This document shows, piece after piece, positions 49,901 to 58,159 of a stretch of DNA of 64,000 nt (the stretch's first letter is position 1; every line of letters starts with the position of its first letter). The position numbers and the translations under genes were made by a program. The stretch comes from Ostreococcus mediterraneus (taxonomy: Eukaryota; Chlorophyta; Mamiellophyceae; Mamiellales; Bathycoccaceae): positions 248,001 to 312,000 of the forward strand of contig WMKK01000014.1 in assembly GCA_012295225.1 (NCBI GenBank). Reading direction: 5' to 3'. The notes beneath the pieces are model-generated. The model did not search any database, was not told the origin of the DNA, and saw only the letters and a program-made list of their open reading frames with translations.

Positions 49901-50552
49901 CAGAANNNNNNNNNNNNNNNNNNNNNNNNNNNNNNNNNNNNNNNNNNNNNNNNNNNNNNNNNNNNNNNNNNNNNNNNNNNNNNNNNNNNNNNNNNNNNNN
50001 NNNNNNNNNNNNNNNNNNNNNNNNNNNNNNNNNNNNNNNNNNNNNNNNNNNNNNNNNNNNNNNNNNNNNNNNNNNNNNNNNNNNNNNNNNNNNNNNNNNN
50101 NNNNNNNNNNNNNNNNNNNNNNNNNNNNNNNNNNNNNNNNNNNNNNNNNNNNNNNNNNNNNNNNNNNNNNNNNNNNNNNNNNNNNNNNNNNNNNNNNNNN
50201 NNNNNNNNNNNNNNNNNNNNNNNNNNNNNNNNNNNNNNNNNNNNNNNNNNNNNNNNNNNNNNNNNNNNNNNNNNNNNNNNNNNNNNNNNNNNNNNNNNNN
50301 NNNNNNNNNNNNNNNNNNNNNNNNNNNNNNNNNNNNNNNNNNNNNNNNNNNNNNNNNNNNNNNNNNNNNNNNNNNNNNNNNNNNNNNNNNNNNNNNNNNN
50401 NNNNNNNNNNNNNNNNNNNNNNNNNNNNNNCCGAGGATGGATCGACGCGCGAGGAGAGGCTGCGCAAATATGCAGGTGACAACCCCGAAATCAACGAACT
50501 ACTCGACAAAGTGTTGTCGAAAATGAGTATTTACAGGAATAGGCAAAGATGA
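46831..50552 (+). CDS. OTU-protease / GIY-YIG nuclease / Myb-like multidomain protein, interrupted by assembly gap
   Basis: An open frame from 46831 reaches the N gap. Residues ~70-215 are an OTU-type cysteine protease: EGDCLFRCLA with C91, and a late HY (LHYQVLL, H208). A run of Arg codons (~217-236) is a strong nuclear signal, followed by an acidic stretch (~350-410). Residues ~605-750 resemble a GIY-YIG endonuclease: AAYVIAYG, then YPYVGQTTRLGARIGQHL (633-650). Residues ~823-885 are Myb/SANT-like (PWTDEEDKTVL, RSYNAIEARFRCL). From ~915 a ~100-residue unit begins to repeat (IRKVRILAEL / IRKVRLLAE; DGSTREERLRKYAG) into the gap at 49906-50430 and reappears beyond it. After the gap the repeat is in another frame, so the gap length is only nominal; that frame ends at 50552. 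Codon 57 (46999) is a plausible alternative start. Confidence 0.7.
49575..50535 (+). repeat. ~300-bp tandem repeat units flanking and entering the gap
   Basis: ATTCGCAAGGTTCGT[A/T]TACT recurs at 49580 and 49879, about 299 bp apart. The block starting GATGGATCGACGCGCGAGGA at 49759 recurs at 50436 after the gap with few differences. At least three units must be present. The assembler probably failed here because the units are nearly identical. Confidence 0.85.
49906..50430. other. Assembly gap (525 Ns)
   Basis: Unknown sequence of nominal length inside the tandem-repeat part of the OTU/GIY-YIG gene. Further single Ns lie at 49272 and 49294-49296. Confidence 0.99.
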
Positions 50553-50575
50553 AGACGAAGATATGCGTTTTTAAA

Positions 50576-50734
50576 TCACGGGAATGAGTTCCCAGCCAAC
50601 CGCGATGCGTAACTCCTCGGCGTGGCTGAGCGTACTTGTCCACCAGATGGATTGAGCTTCACTTTGAGCGTGCGGCCATCGACAACCTTGGTGACGAGAC
50701 ATCCGCGAATGTGCGGGCCGTGAAACGTGTGCAT
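50576..50734 (-). CDS. Candidate small ORF or exon, unknown
   Basis: Fifty-two codons from ATG at 50734: MHTFHGPHIRGCLVTKVVDG then RTLKVKLNPSGGQVRSATP. The composition is protein-like in an otherwise empty 320-bp stretch between the OTU/GIY-YIG gene and the VTE5-like gene. A 'VVDG.TL.V' strand recalls small SN/OB-type folds but is far too short to assign. An overlapping minus frame ending SHAEELRIAVGWELIPVI before a TAA at 50572 also looks protein-like, so a splice between the two is possible. Low confidence. Confidence 0.28.
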   Translation of the reverse strand: MHTFHGPHIRGCLVTKVVDGRTLKVKLNPSGGQVRSATPRSYASRLAGNSFP

Positions 50735-50874
50735 GGGTGCGTGTAGTTGGTGTGCTTTGTCGTGCGTGATTCAATGTTTGTTCGCGTGTGCGTGTGCGTG
50801 CGCGAGTGAGGCTTGAGAGCGTCAAATTGTGACGTCCCGCTCTCTCGGCGTCGGACGGTGCGACGACATAGGCA

Positions 50875-51570
50875 TTACACGTACAGCAAAGTCCCGAGCG
50901 CGATCGCCGTGAGCGCGACGGAAAAGTTATCATCTACAAAATCCGTCAACGGCAATGATTCCACCAGCGCGCACGCGCACGCAATCACCGCTGGTGATAC
51001 ATACGTCGCGCCAACGACGAGTCCCACGGGCGACGTTCGCCAATACGCCCCGGCGCACGCCGCGAGCACGACGGTGTAATACAACGGACCCTTCAACAGC
51101 TCCTCTCGCCCACCTTCGCGCGACACAGCCTTGACGGCGTTGGCGTTATCAATCAACCCACTCCCAATGCCGAACAACCGCGCGCCCTGGGCGAGAGGGA
51201 TAAACGCAGCGAACCATCGAGCGTCGACGCTCGCGCTAAAGAGCGGCCACGTCGCGGCGTAAAACGTCCCGCTCGTAATGTGCACCAGCTTACGACTCAG
51301 CGCGCTCGAAAACACCCCACGTTTCGCCAACGCATCGAATGCTTTGACCCAGACGAACGCACCGACGGTGGTGAGCGCTGCGGCGCACGCGTCCCGCGTC
51401 GGCGCGTCGAGCGCGGATGCCGCGCGCGCGACCCCATCGATCGCTTCGGGCACGCCTCTCGCCGCACACATCCCGCCTCGAGCCACGCGCGCGGTCGCAC
51501 CGCACGCGCGCGACACCGACGCATCCTCCGCGTGCGCGCGCGCGCGATCGACCGACCGCATCGCGCGCAT
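50875..51570 (-). CDS. VTE5-like phytol/polyprenol kinase lacking a core motif
   Basis: Membrane kinase family that phosphorylates phytol, farnesol or dolichol; plastid VTE5 recycles chlorophyll phytol for tocopherol. Clear matches are SRKLVHITSGTFYAATWPLF, ARWFAAFIPLAQGARLFGIG, AVSREGGREELLKGPLYYT, YWRTSPVG and VESLPLTDFVDDNFSVAL. What is missing is the ~45-residue block that normally lies between 'R.SP.G' and 'VESLP' and contains the CGGDG-type motif and a KS..GS motif; here the two sides are joined in one open frame. Activity is therefore doubtful. The frame is open to 51960, but the ATG at 51570 is preferred because the upstream part overlaps another protein-like frame. Confidence 0.72.
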   Translation of the reverse strand: MRAMRSVDRARAHAEDASVSRACGATARVARGGMCAARGVPEAIDGVARAASALDAPTRDACAAALTTVGAFVWVKAFDALAKRGVFSSALSRKLVHITSGTFYAATWPLFSASVDARWFAAFIPLAQGARLFGIGSGLIDNANAVKAVSREGGREELLKGPLYYTVVLAACAGAYWRTSPVGLVVGATYVSPAVIACACALVESLPLTDFVDDNFSVALTAIALGTLLYV

Positions 51571-51697
51571 CGCGCCCGCGCGCGCGGCGTCAACGATGGG
51601 CGACTCGCCCGCGCCGAGCCTCTCTCGCGCGCTCGCGCCCCGCGCGCGCGTCGCCCCGCGCGCGCGCGGCGGCACGGCGATGCGATGTGATGCGCGC

Positions 51698-51970
51698 CTA
51701 TTCCTTTGGACCGTTGAATAATCCACCGATAATTGGGATGGGTAACCCGTGGGCCACGGTGGCGCGGCGGCGCGACGCGCGGCTCTCGGCGAGCGGACGC
51801 GGGCTCTCGAGAGCGTGGATGGGCGCGGCGCTGGCCGCGGCGGGCGCGGCGACGACGAGCGTCGAGCGTCGAGCATGCGTGCGCGTCGAGGATGATGTTT
51901 GTTGACGTTGTCGGCGCGTGTGCGGTCCTGCGGGTGCGGCATACGCCGCACGAGCGGCAAGGGGTGTCAT
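51698..51970 (-). CDS. Small predicted plastid-targeted protein, unknown
   Basis: The frame ends TVAHGLPIPIIGGLFNGPKE after an Arg/Ala/Ser-rich stretch typical of an algal transit peptide (MTPLAARAAYAAPAGPHTRR from 51970; the frame opens at 52048). The Pro/Gly/Ile-rich ending looks like a genuine short mature peptide rather than random GC-rich sequence. It lies between the VTE5-like kinase and the YeeE/YedE gene, all minus-strand. No family recognised; a small thylakoid subunit is possible but unsupported. Confidence 0.38.
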   Translation of the reverse strand: MTPLAARAAYAAPAGPHTRRQRQQTSSSTRTHARRSTLVVAAPAAASAAPIHALESPRPLAESRASRRRATVAHGLPIPIIGGLFNGPKE

Positions 51971-52109
51971 ACGCGAGCCGAGTTTTGAAGTCCGCGCCGA
52001 GTACGGCGTAGAGTATATTTGGACATTGCAACGCGACGACGAACGCACGTCGACGGCTTGATGGTGACATAGTTAAAAGCGCTTGTTTTTCTTCTTTTCT
52101 TTCTTGTTT

Positions 52110-53403
52110 TTAGATCGCGCATTCACCGGCGAATTGCAAATGCAAACGCTGGGCGAGCAAAAAGCTCAAGCACCAGAGCGTAATTTCGCGTCCGCTGTTC
52201 ATCACCAGACTTACCAATCCCGGTCCCGGGCAAACGCCAGCCAATCCCCAACCCGCGCCGAAGAGCACGGCACCGATGATGAGATCATTATCGATGTACT
52301 TGGCGCTGGTTTTGAATTCACGCGCCATGGCCGGGCGCTGAATCTTGAGAATGCCACGCGTGACGTACGTCGTCGCCACGACGAGCGAAAGCGCGCCACC
52401 CATGACAAACGCCAAAGACGGGTCGAACGCTTGCGATGTCACGGCGAGGAAACCCGCGACTTTCGCTGGATTCGTCATGCCGCTAATCACGAGACCGAGA
52501 CCGAAGAACAGACCCGATACGTGATCGCTCACGACGCTGAGCTTTTCGACGAGGCTCGTCACGCCGCCGCCTTGCGCCTTGGCGAGCGCGTACAACGCCC
52601 CTTGAATCGCCACGCCCGCGGCGAAAACCTTCGAGTATAACACCATGTTCACTTCTGGCGCCCGTGCCAAGTTCGAAATCGTCTTTGTCGCCTGTGAAAC
52701 GTGTAATTCATCGAGCGTACCAGTCGCCGCGACAGTCGCCGCGCCGACAATCATAAAGATGCACGTAAACAGCATTGAACGAATATTAAACCGACCGATA
52801 CCAGAAATCCCGTGCCCGCTCGTGCACCCACATCCCACTGCGCGCGCGCGAAACAATCACACAAAACAAAACAACGCTCGTCAGTACTCAACGCGCGTCA
52901 GCACGACGCGAACGACAATCAACGACAGCGAACGGGACGCTCGCGTACGCACCGCTCGTGCCCAACCCGACGAGCGCGCCCGCGATGATCGCTCTCGGCG
53001 CCTCCACCATTGGCGTCGCCACCTGCGCGCCTAAAATCATTGGTGCCACGTATCCAGCGGCGAACAACCCGAGTAAGAACGCCGCAGTCGATGCCTTTGC
53101 CTCCCCGCGCATCGCCGCTTTGGTTTCGCTGCTAATGCCCAAATTCGTCCCCGTGTTCAACTTTTTCGCAATCGTCATCGATCCGAGAATCAACCCTCCG
53201 GCCAGGGCGTTGTCCGGGGTGAACATAAGCGCCGTCATCGGTCCGTGGTGCGCGGTGACGCGCGCGGGCGCGCGGCGGTGCGCGGTGCGAGCTCCCGCGG
53301 CGATGGATGGCTTGGATTGCATCGACATCGAGCGACGCGACGTGAGCGCGCGTGCGGACGACGCGCGCGATGCGAATGATGCGTGCGATGCGATGGCGTG
53401 CAT
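52110..53403 (-). CDS. YeeE/YedE-family (sulfur-compound) membrane transporter, probable plastid form, two exons
   Basis: Exon 1 (52953-53403) starts MHAIASHASFASRASSARAL, a transit-like sequence, then gives FTPDNALAGGLILGSMTIAK and several membrane segments, ending ...ALVGLGTS. A 115-bp intron (donor GTGCGTAC, acceptor GCGCGCAG) follows. Exon 2 (52110-52837) resumes GCGCTSGHGISGIGRFNIRS. The in-phase join restores the family signature 'LG.GCTSGHG..G..R'. The second half has its own signature GAGWGLAGVCPGPGLVSL. Conserved Cys in both GCTSGHG and GVCPGPG mark the YeeE/YedE fold, whose bacterial members import thiosulfate or related sulfur. The two halves that are often separate bacterial genes are one protein here (~392 residues). 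The substrate is inference. Confidence 0.87.
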
Positions 53404-53640
53404 GGTGCGTTGTGTGTGCGCGCGTGAAGTGCGGTGTCGCTCGGCGGAGGATGACCCGCGCGCGTGGGAGTGCGGAATGGATTGAAATTGTAATTCTGAA
53501 GGGGGACACAAAAAAGTTGTGTTCGCTGACGAGGATTGTGATGGGTCGATTGGTTTTTAATATACACGTGGTTGATATGTGATTGCATGGCGATGATGAA
53601 GTCTAATTCAACGAAAACGCGCGAGAGAGAGTTGCGTGGA
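53404..53640. promoter_or_regulatory. Short intergenic region, promoter of the YeeE/YedE gene
   Basis: About 240 bp between the YeeE/YedE start and the stop of the LIN9/ALY gene, both minus-strand. It contains an A/T-rich segment with TTTTTAATATAC near 53554. No gene seen. Confidence 0.35.
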
Positions 53641-56034
53641 TCAGGCGCGAATGAGGAGGACGTCGCGAAGGGCGCGAAGGGCGGATGACAGCTCGCCAAA
53701 AGCGCCTCGATTTGAGACGGCGATGGGACGCAGCGAGTCAGAGACTCTGTCAATACACGCGTTTAACACTGAAGCTGATGCACCGTGGTCGGCACAGGCT
53801 TTGATTGTTAACGTGGCTTGAATGATGGCGGTGATGAGTTGCGTAACCTTGACCTTGTCTGGATCGTTTTCGCCATCGACGGCGGGCGCGTTGGCTGACA
53901 TCGCGTCGCCCGCGACGAGCGGTTCTTGCAAGCTCGGATTCAGCGTCGCTGTACTTTCGGCGCCCGCGCTTGTGGTGTTTTGAACGTGATAGACGATTCG
54001 TCTGGCGCCCATACCCGCGGTGGCAACTATATCCTCGGCGGTAGCCGCGTACATTTCTTCCGAACTTGGCGCCGTCGCGGCTGGCGCAAAGCGAGACAAC
54101 GCTCTTTGTCCGTCAGCACCCAGAGATTGGCTTTTGATCTTACGCCAGAGCGCCAAAGGCTTATCATTATAGCCTTGTTGCTGGCGCAATCGTAGCAAGC
54201 ACGCCTCGAGCTCGGTATTCGAGTCACGAAGGCGAAGCACAATGGCAGCGTATTCGCGCTGAAACTTGAGAGCTTCTCCATTCAACTCCGCCGCCTGCCG
54301 CACGCGTTCTGGCTTCTTTTTAAACTCTTCCGCTTCGTCATTTTTGCTCGCGAGCGCGTTCACCAACTCTCGCTTACGTTCGAGTGCCTGTTGCGCCTCT
54401 GTGAGGAGACGAACGTCAATTTCACGCATTTGCGCTGCCGCCGCGACACCTGAGCTGTACGCCTGCCCGCCTGCGAGCACGGGCATGGGATCATACGATC
54501 CTCTGAAGCCAGCAGTGAAAGCCTCGTTTTCTATTTGCTCAGCAGTTTCACGTGCGATGAGAGCAGCTTCTTCGGGAGTAACTTCAATAGGCATGACGTC
54601 GATGTCGCGCACGAGCTCAACGCCGAGCTCTGGACGAGCAAACTGTACGCGGCACGTCGATCGATCGACAGTCAAAATGCTCCCAATGTACGGCGAATTA
54701 AACCGCGGGTGTACGGCTAATACGTTCTGACCAACCTCAAGCGGTATCGAAACGTCAACACCGCACGTCCATGCATCGAGTTTTGCCTGCAACTCAGGAG
54801 TCAAAGGCTTGCCACTAAGCTTCAATTCTGTCATTTCCCGAGCAGCGTGTCGACAATATTCTAAATCAATACGCTCATCACTCAAGAATTTGTTCGACAA
54901 TCGACGCGTTTTCGGAAGTGTACGGCGAATCGCCTTCCATTCGGCGCGCGTCGCGACGCGCGTGTTCCCTTTCCCTAAGCTTTGCAACCATCGCACAAAG
55001 CCACTGTCGGCAAACCACGCCTTGTCGGTCCCAGCAGTGAAAAAGTTTGCATTCGCCCAACGTCTAGTTAATGGATTGTGCGTACCAATAAGCAAGCGCG
55101 CACGATTATCATTCGCCATGGTCCCTTCCGCTGCAGGCGACGGTGTTTCATTCAAGCGATGGTCTCCGAATAAAGAACTCGCCGCACCCAAGCCATTCGA
55201 CTCGATTTCGCGAGACAAATGACGTCGAGGACGATTCATTTTGAGCATCTTTTTACCCACTGGCACCTGCGGCGGCCTTAGCGTATACTTTTGCATCGGT
55301 GGAAGTTGACGCGCCGGCGACGAGTACGAGCCGCGCGGTCGCCCGCTGCCAGGCTTGCGCTTCTTCTTCGGCGTCTCCGCATCCGTAACATCCGCCAGCG
55401 TCATCAATCCATCTAAAGCTCCGAAGAGCACATCTTCATCCGCAGTTACTTTTGGCTTGCGTGCCGGACTAGACCCATTCGAAATAGGCGGTAGAGTTTC
55501 ATCTGGGAACAATGCTCGCGCGCGTTTACGTTTCGGCGTCGTGTTCCCTCCATTTGCCAATTGCGCGATCGAATCCCTCGCATAGTTTCTCCCAGGACTC
55601 TGTGCCGCACGTGCAGCTGCTAAATTTATCTGAGGCGAAAGCGACACGAGAACCTCCGCCGCGCGCTCAGAATTATCATATTTACTCGACGGCTTTCTCG
55701 GCGTTCGCTTGCCGACGGGCGGCTCGCTCGCGATAACCCCCAGCACGCTCAACACCTTTGCCCCGTACCCATTCGACTCCTTACCGTTCACACTCAACGA
55801 ACGTTTCGGTGTCAAACTTCCAGCGCGAGATGAACTCCCATTACGCTCGCCGACATCGTCCCCGTCCCGTCCCGGTCCCGCGCTCGCCAGTCTCCCTAAA
55901 CTACTCCTCGCATCCATCCCACCGTCGTACTTTGCCGGCTTCACGCTCACCCGCGCCCCTCGCCGCGCGGGCGACGCATCACCAGGCGTGCGCGAGCGAC
56001 TCCGCGATCGCCGTCGCGGCGATTCCGTCGTCAT
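53641..56034 (-). CDS. ALY: LIN9 / ALWAYS EARLY (MuvB core, DIRP domain)
   Basis: LIN9/ALY proteins are core subunits of the MuvB/DREAM complexes that control cell-cycle genes together with MYB or E2F-RB partners. The DIRP domain is clear at ~340-420: SGFVRWLQSLGKGNTRVATR, EWKAIRRTLPKTRRLSNKFL, then DERIDLEYCRHAAREM. A Tudor-like segment follows (VGQNVLAVHPRFNSPYIGSI). The C-terminal half has the family's coiled coil (QALERKRELVNALASKNDEA) and helical tail. The first ~330 residues are basic, Ser/Pro-rich and probably disordered, starting MTTESPRRRSRSRSRT. There is no N-terminal SANT domain as in Arabidopsis ALY. Intronless. Confidence 0.9.
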   Translation of the reverse strand: MTTESPRRRSRSRSRTPGDASPARRGARVSVKPAKYDGGMDARSSLGRLASAGPGRDGDDVGERNGSSSRAGSLTPKRSLSVNGKESNGYGAKVLSVLGVIASEPPVGKRTPRKPSSKYDNSERAAEVLVSLSPQINLAAARAAQSPGRNYARDSIAQLANGGNTTPKRKRARALFPDETLPPISNGSSPARKPKVTADEDVLFGALDGLMTLADVTDAETPKKKRKPGSGRPRGSYSSPARQLPPMQKYTLRPPQVPVGKKMLKMNRPRRHLSREIESNGLGAASSLFGDHRLNETPSPAAEGTMANDNRARLLIGTHNPLTRRWANANFFTAGTDKAWFADSGFVRWLQSLGKGNTRVATRAEWKAIRRTLPKTRRLSNKFLSDERIDLEYCRHAAREMTELKLSGKPLTPELQAKLDAWTCGVDVSIPLEVGQNVLAVHPRFNSPYIGSILTVDRSTCRVQFARPELGVELVRDIDVMPIEVTPEEAALIARETAEQIENEAFTAGFRGSYDPMPVLAGGQAYSSGVAAAAQMREIDVRLLTEAQQALERKRELVNALASKNDEAEEFKKKPERVRQAAELNGEALKFQREYAAIVLRLRDSNTELEACLLRLRQQQGYNDKPLALWRKIKSQSLGADGQRALSRFAPAATAPSSEEMYAATAEDIVATAGMGARRIVYHVQNTTSAGAESTATLNPSLQEPLVAGDAMSANAPAVDGENDPDKVKVTQLITAIIQATLTIKACADHGASASVLNACIDRVSDSLRPIAVSNRGAFGELSSALRALRDVLLIRA

Positions 56035-56344
56035 GCGCTGAAATACGCCTCAAAACACGCGCACACGCAGCGCCGCGCGCAGCAAATTTCAAATTCCGCA
56101 AATTACGAATGCACCCCTCACGCCAGCCGCTTGCGTCGTGTCCAGCGGTCCAGCGATCGCTCAAACGCGTAAAATAAATGCGTTGCGTTCGAGAATCGCG
56201 CACGGTGGCGCACGGAACGTCGCCGCGGCGTCTTGTGCGGGCGATGTGTGCGGGCTGTGGGTTTGAAAATCACACGTGGTCCGTTTTAAACTTTTGTGAA
56301 CCACTTGCGCCGGCGCGCTGACTCGCGGACGGCATTCGTCGACG

Positions 56345-58069
56345 ATGATGCGCGACGACGGCGCAGACGGCGAGGGCGATCGCGATGCGATGTTTGCCGC
56401 GCGACGCGGTGCGCAGTTTACGCGCATGGCGATGAGCGACGACTACGGGCCCGATAGAGGTGGTGGAGGTGGTGGAGTCGGCCACGCGCCACAATCGATG
56501 AAATCTACCGCCGTGAGCGACGTCGAGCGCGAGAACGCGTCGGCGGACGTGCAGATTCTCGGTCTGGGTGATGACGATCACGTGTTTAACTTGCGTACGC
56601 TTTGGAAGTTTATGGGGCCGGGGTTTTTGATGTGCATCGCGTACGTGGACCCGGGGAACTTTGAGAGTGACTTGCAGGCGGGGACGTTGTTTGGGTATAA
56701 GTTGTTATGGGTGTTGCTATGGGCGACGTGCGCGGGGTGGTACGTACAGGGGTTGACGATTAGATTGGCGCTCGCGACGGGGTGGGATTTGGCGAGGTGT
56801 TTTAGGGATGAGTATCCGGACCCGGTGAGATACGCGTTGTGGATTATGACAGAGTTGGCGATAATCGCGAGCGATGTGCCAGAGGTGATTGGAACGGCGT
56901 TGGCGTTGAAATTAATATTTAATATACCGACATGGGTTGGTGTTGTGTTGACGTCGATGTCGACGCTTGTGTTTTTAGGATTGCAGTCGTTTGGGGTGAG
57001 GAAATTGGAGGCGTTTATGGCGTCGCTCATCGGCGTCATGTCGTTGTGCTTTTTAGCCGAGGTGATGTACGTGGACGCACCCGCGGGGCCCGTCGTTGCG
57101 GGGATCATTTTGCCGCGCTTACCAGGAAGCAAGGCGCTGTATATCGCCATCTCTCTCGTCGGTGCGGTGGTGATGCCACACAATTTATTCTTGCACAGCG
57201 CGTTGGTGCTCAGTCGCGGATTTAGTCTTGGTGAAAAGAGTTTGAAAATGGCGCTCAAATATAACATAGTCGAGAGCGGCTTGGCGCTTGCGGTATCATT
57301 GTTCATTAACTTTGCCGTCATCATCGTCGCCGCGGCGAATTTTGCGCAGCTCGACGACCCGGTAGAGATGCAAGCTGTGCGCGACAAGCCGTTGCAGTAC
57401 GCGCCGCAAATGTTGAAAGAGGTGCTCGGGCCCGCGGCCAAGGGGTTCTTCGCCGCCGCTCTTCTCGCGTCTGGACAAAGCTCCACAATCACAGGTACAT
57501 ACGCTGGGCAATTCGTCATGGATGGTTTCTTGGAGCTTCGAATCAACCCAGTGTTGCGTTCATTTGTCACGCGCATGTGCGCGATTTTGCCGTCGCTCTC
57601 CGTCGTCCTCATCGCCGGCGATGAATACTCTGAGAGTTTGATCGTGATTTCTTCCACGATTTTAGCCATTCAGCTCCCGTATGCGTTGATTCCGCTCATC
57701 AAATTTACGTCATCGCCGAACATCATGGGTCCGATGACCATTCCGGACAAGCATTTGAAGTACACGCAACCTCTGGCGGCGTTCATCATCTGCGCCAACG
57801 TCGTCTTAGTCATCATCACCGTTGCCGAATCAGGGTTGATCACTGGATCCTTTGTCGGTGTGTTTTTGGCGCTGTGTGTCACCATGTTAATAATCGTGTA
57901 CGTGGGAAGTTTACTCTACTTGGCGCGACGACCGGTGCATCAAAACTTGTTGTCGCGCACTGGTCGACGCATGACGCGAGACGTTGACGTTGGTGCCGAA
58001 ACGAGCGAATGGACAAACGACGGTGACTTGCTTCCCGATCCCGGCGCCCCTGCGGTGTATTCATTATAG
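56345..58069 (+). CDS. NRAMP: NRAMP divalent metal ion transporter
   Basis: Proton-coupled importer of Fe2+/Mn2+ and similar ions. The two metal-site motifs are intact: DPGN at residues 102-105 in TM1 (GFLMCIAYVDPGNFES) and MPHN at 277-280 in TM6 (GAVVMPHNLFLHSALVLSR). The consensus transport motif shows as FFAAALLASGQSSTITGTYA. There are about eleven or twelve membrane segments; the N-terminal ~80 residues are hydrophilic (GGGGGGVG-type loop). Length 574 is normal for plant NRAMPs. The family acts at the vacuole or plasma membrane; location is not shown by the sequence. Upstream is a compact divergent promoter shared with LIN9/ALY (56035-56344). Confidence 0.95.
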   Translation: MMRDDGADGEGDRDAMFAARRGAQFTRMAMSDDYGPDRGGGGGGVGHAPQSMKSTAVSDVERENASADVQILGLGDDDHVFNLRTLWKFMGPGFLMCIAYVDPGNFESDLQAGTLFGYKLLWVLLWATCAGWYVQGLTIRLALATGWDLARCFRDEYPDPVRYALWIMTELAIIASDVPEVIGTALALKLIFNIPTWVGVVLTSMSTLVFLGLQSFGVRKLEAFMASLIGVMSLCFLAEVMYVDAPAGPVVAGIILPRLPGSKALYIAISLVGAVVMPHNLFLHSALVLSRGFSLGEKSLKMALKYNIVESGLALAVSLFINFAVIIVAAANFAQLDDPVEMQAVRDKPLQYAPQMLKEVLGPAAKGFFAAALLASGQSSTITGTYAGQFVMDGFLELRINPVLRSFVTRMCAILPSLSVVLIAGDEYSESLIVISSTILAIQLPYALIPLIKFTSSPNIMGPMTIPDKHLKYTQPLAAFIICANVVLVIITVAESGLITGSFVGVFLALCVTMLIIVYVGSLLYLARRPVHQNLLSRTGRRMTRDVDVGAETSEWTNDGDLLPDPGAPAVYSL

Positions 58070-58159
58070 ACACTGCTTCTTATTGCTTTTCAATACTTGT
58101 AGTCCAGTAGAGCAGCGTTTTTAGACAAACAAAAAGCAAAAAGCGCCTCACTCCGCGAC

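Noticed and set aside
46831-50552. Calling the OTU/GIY-YIG gene an integrated virus or transposon
   Set aside because: No capsid, polymerase, integrase or transposase text and no terminal repeats or target-site duplication were found around it; a domesticated origin remains only a possibility.
56578-57669. 363-codon minus-strand frame
   Set aside because: Antisense of NRAMP; no motif of its own.
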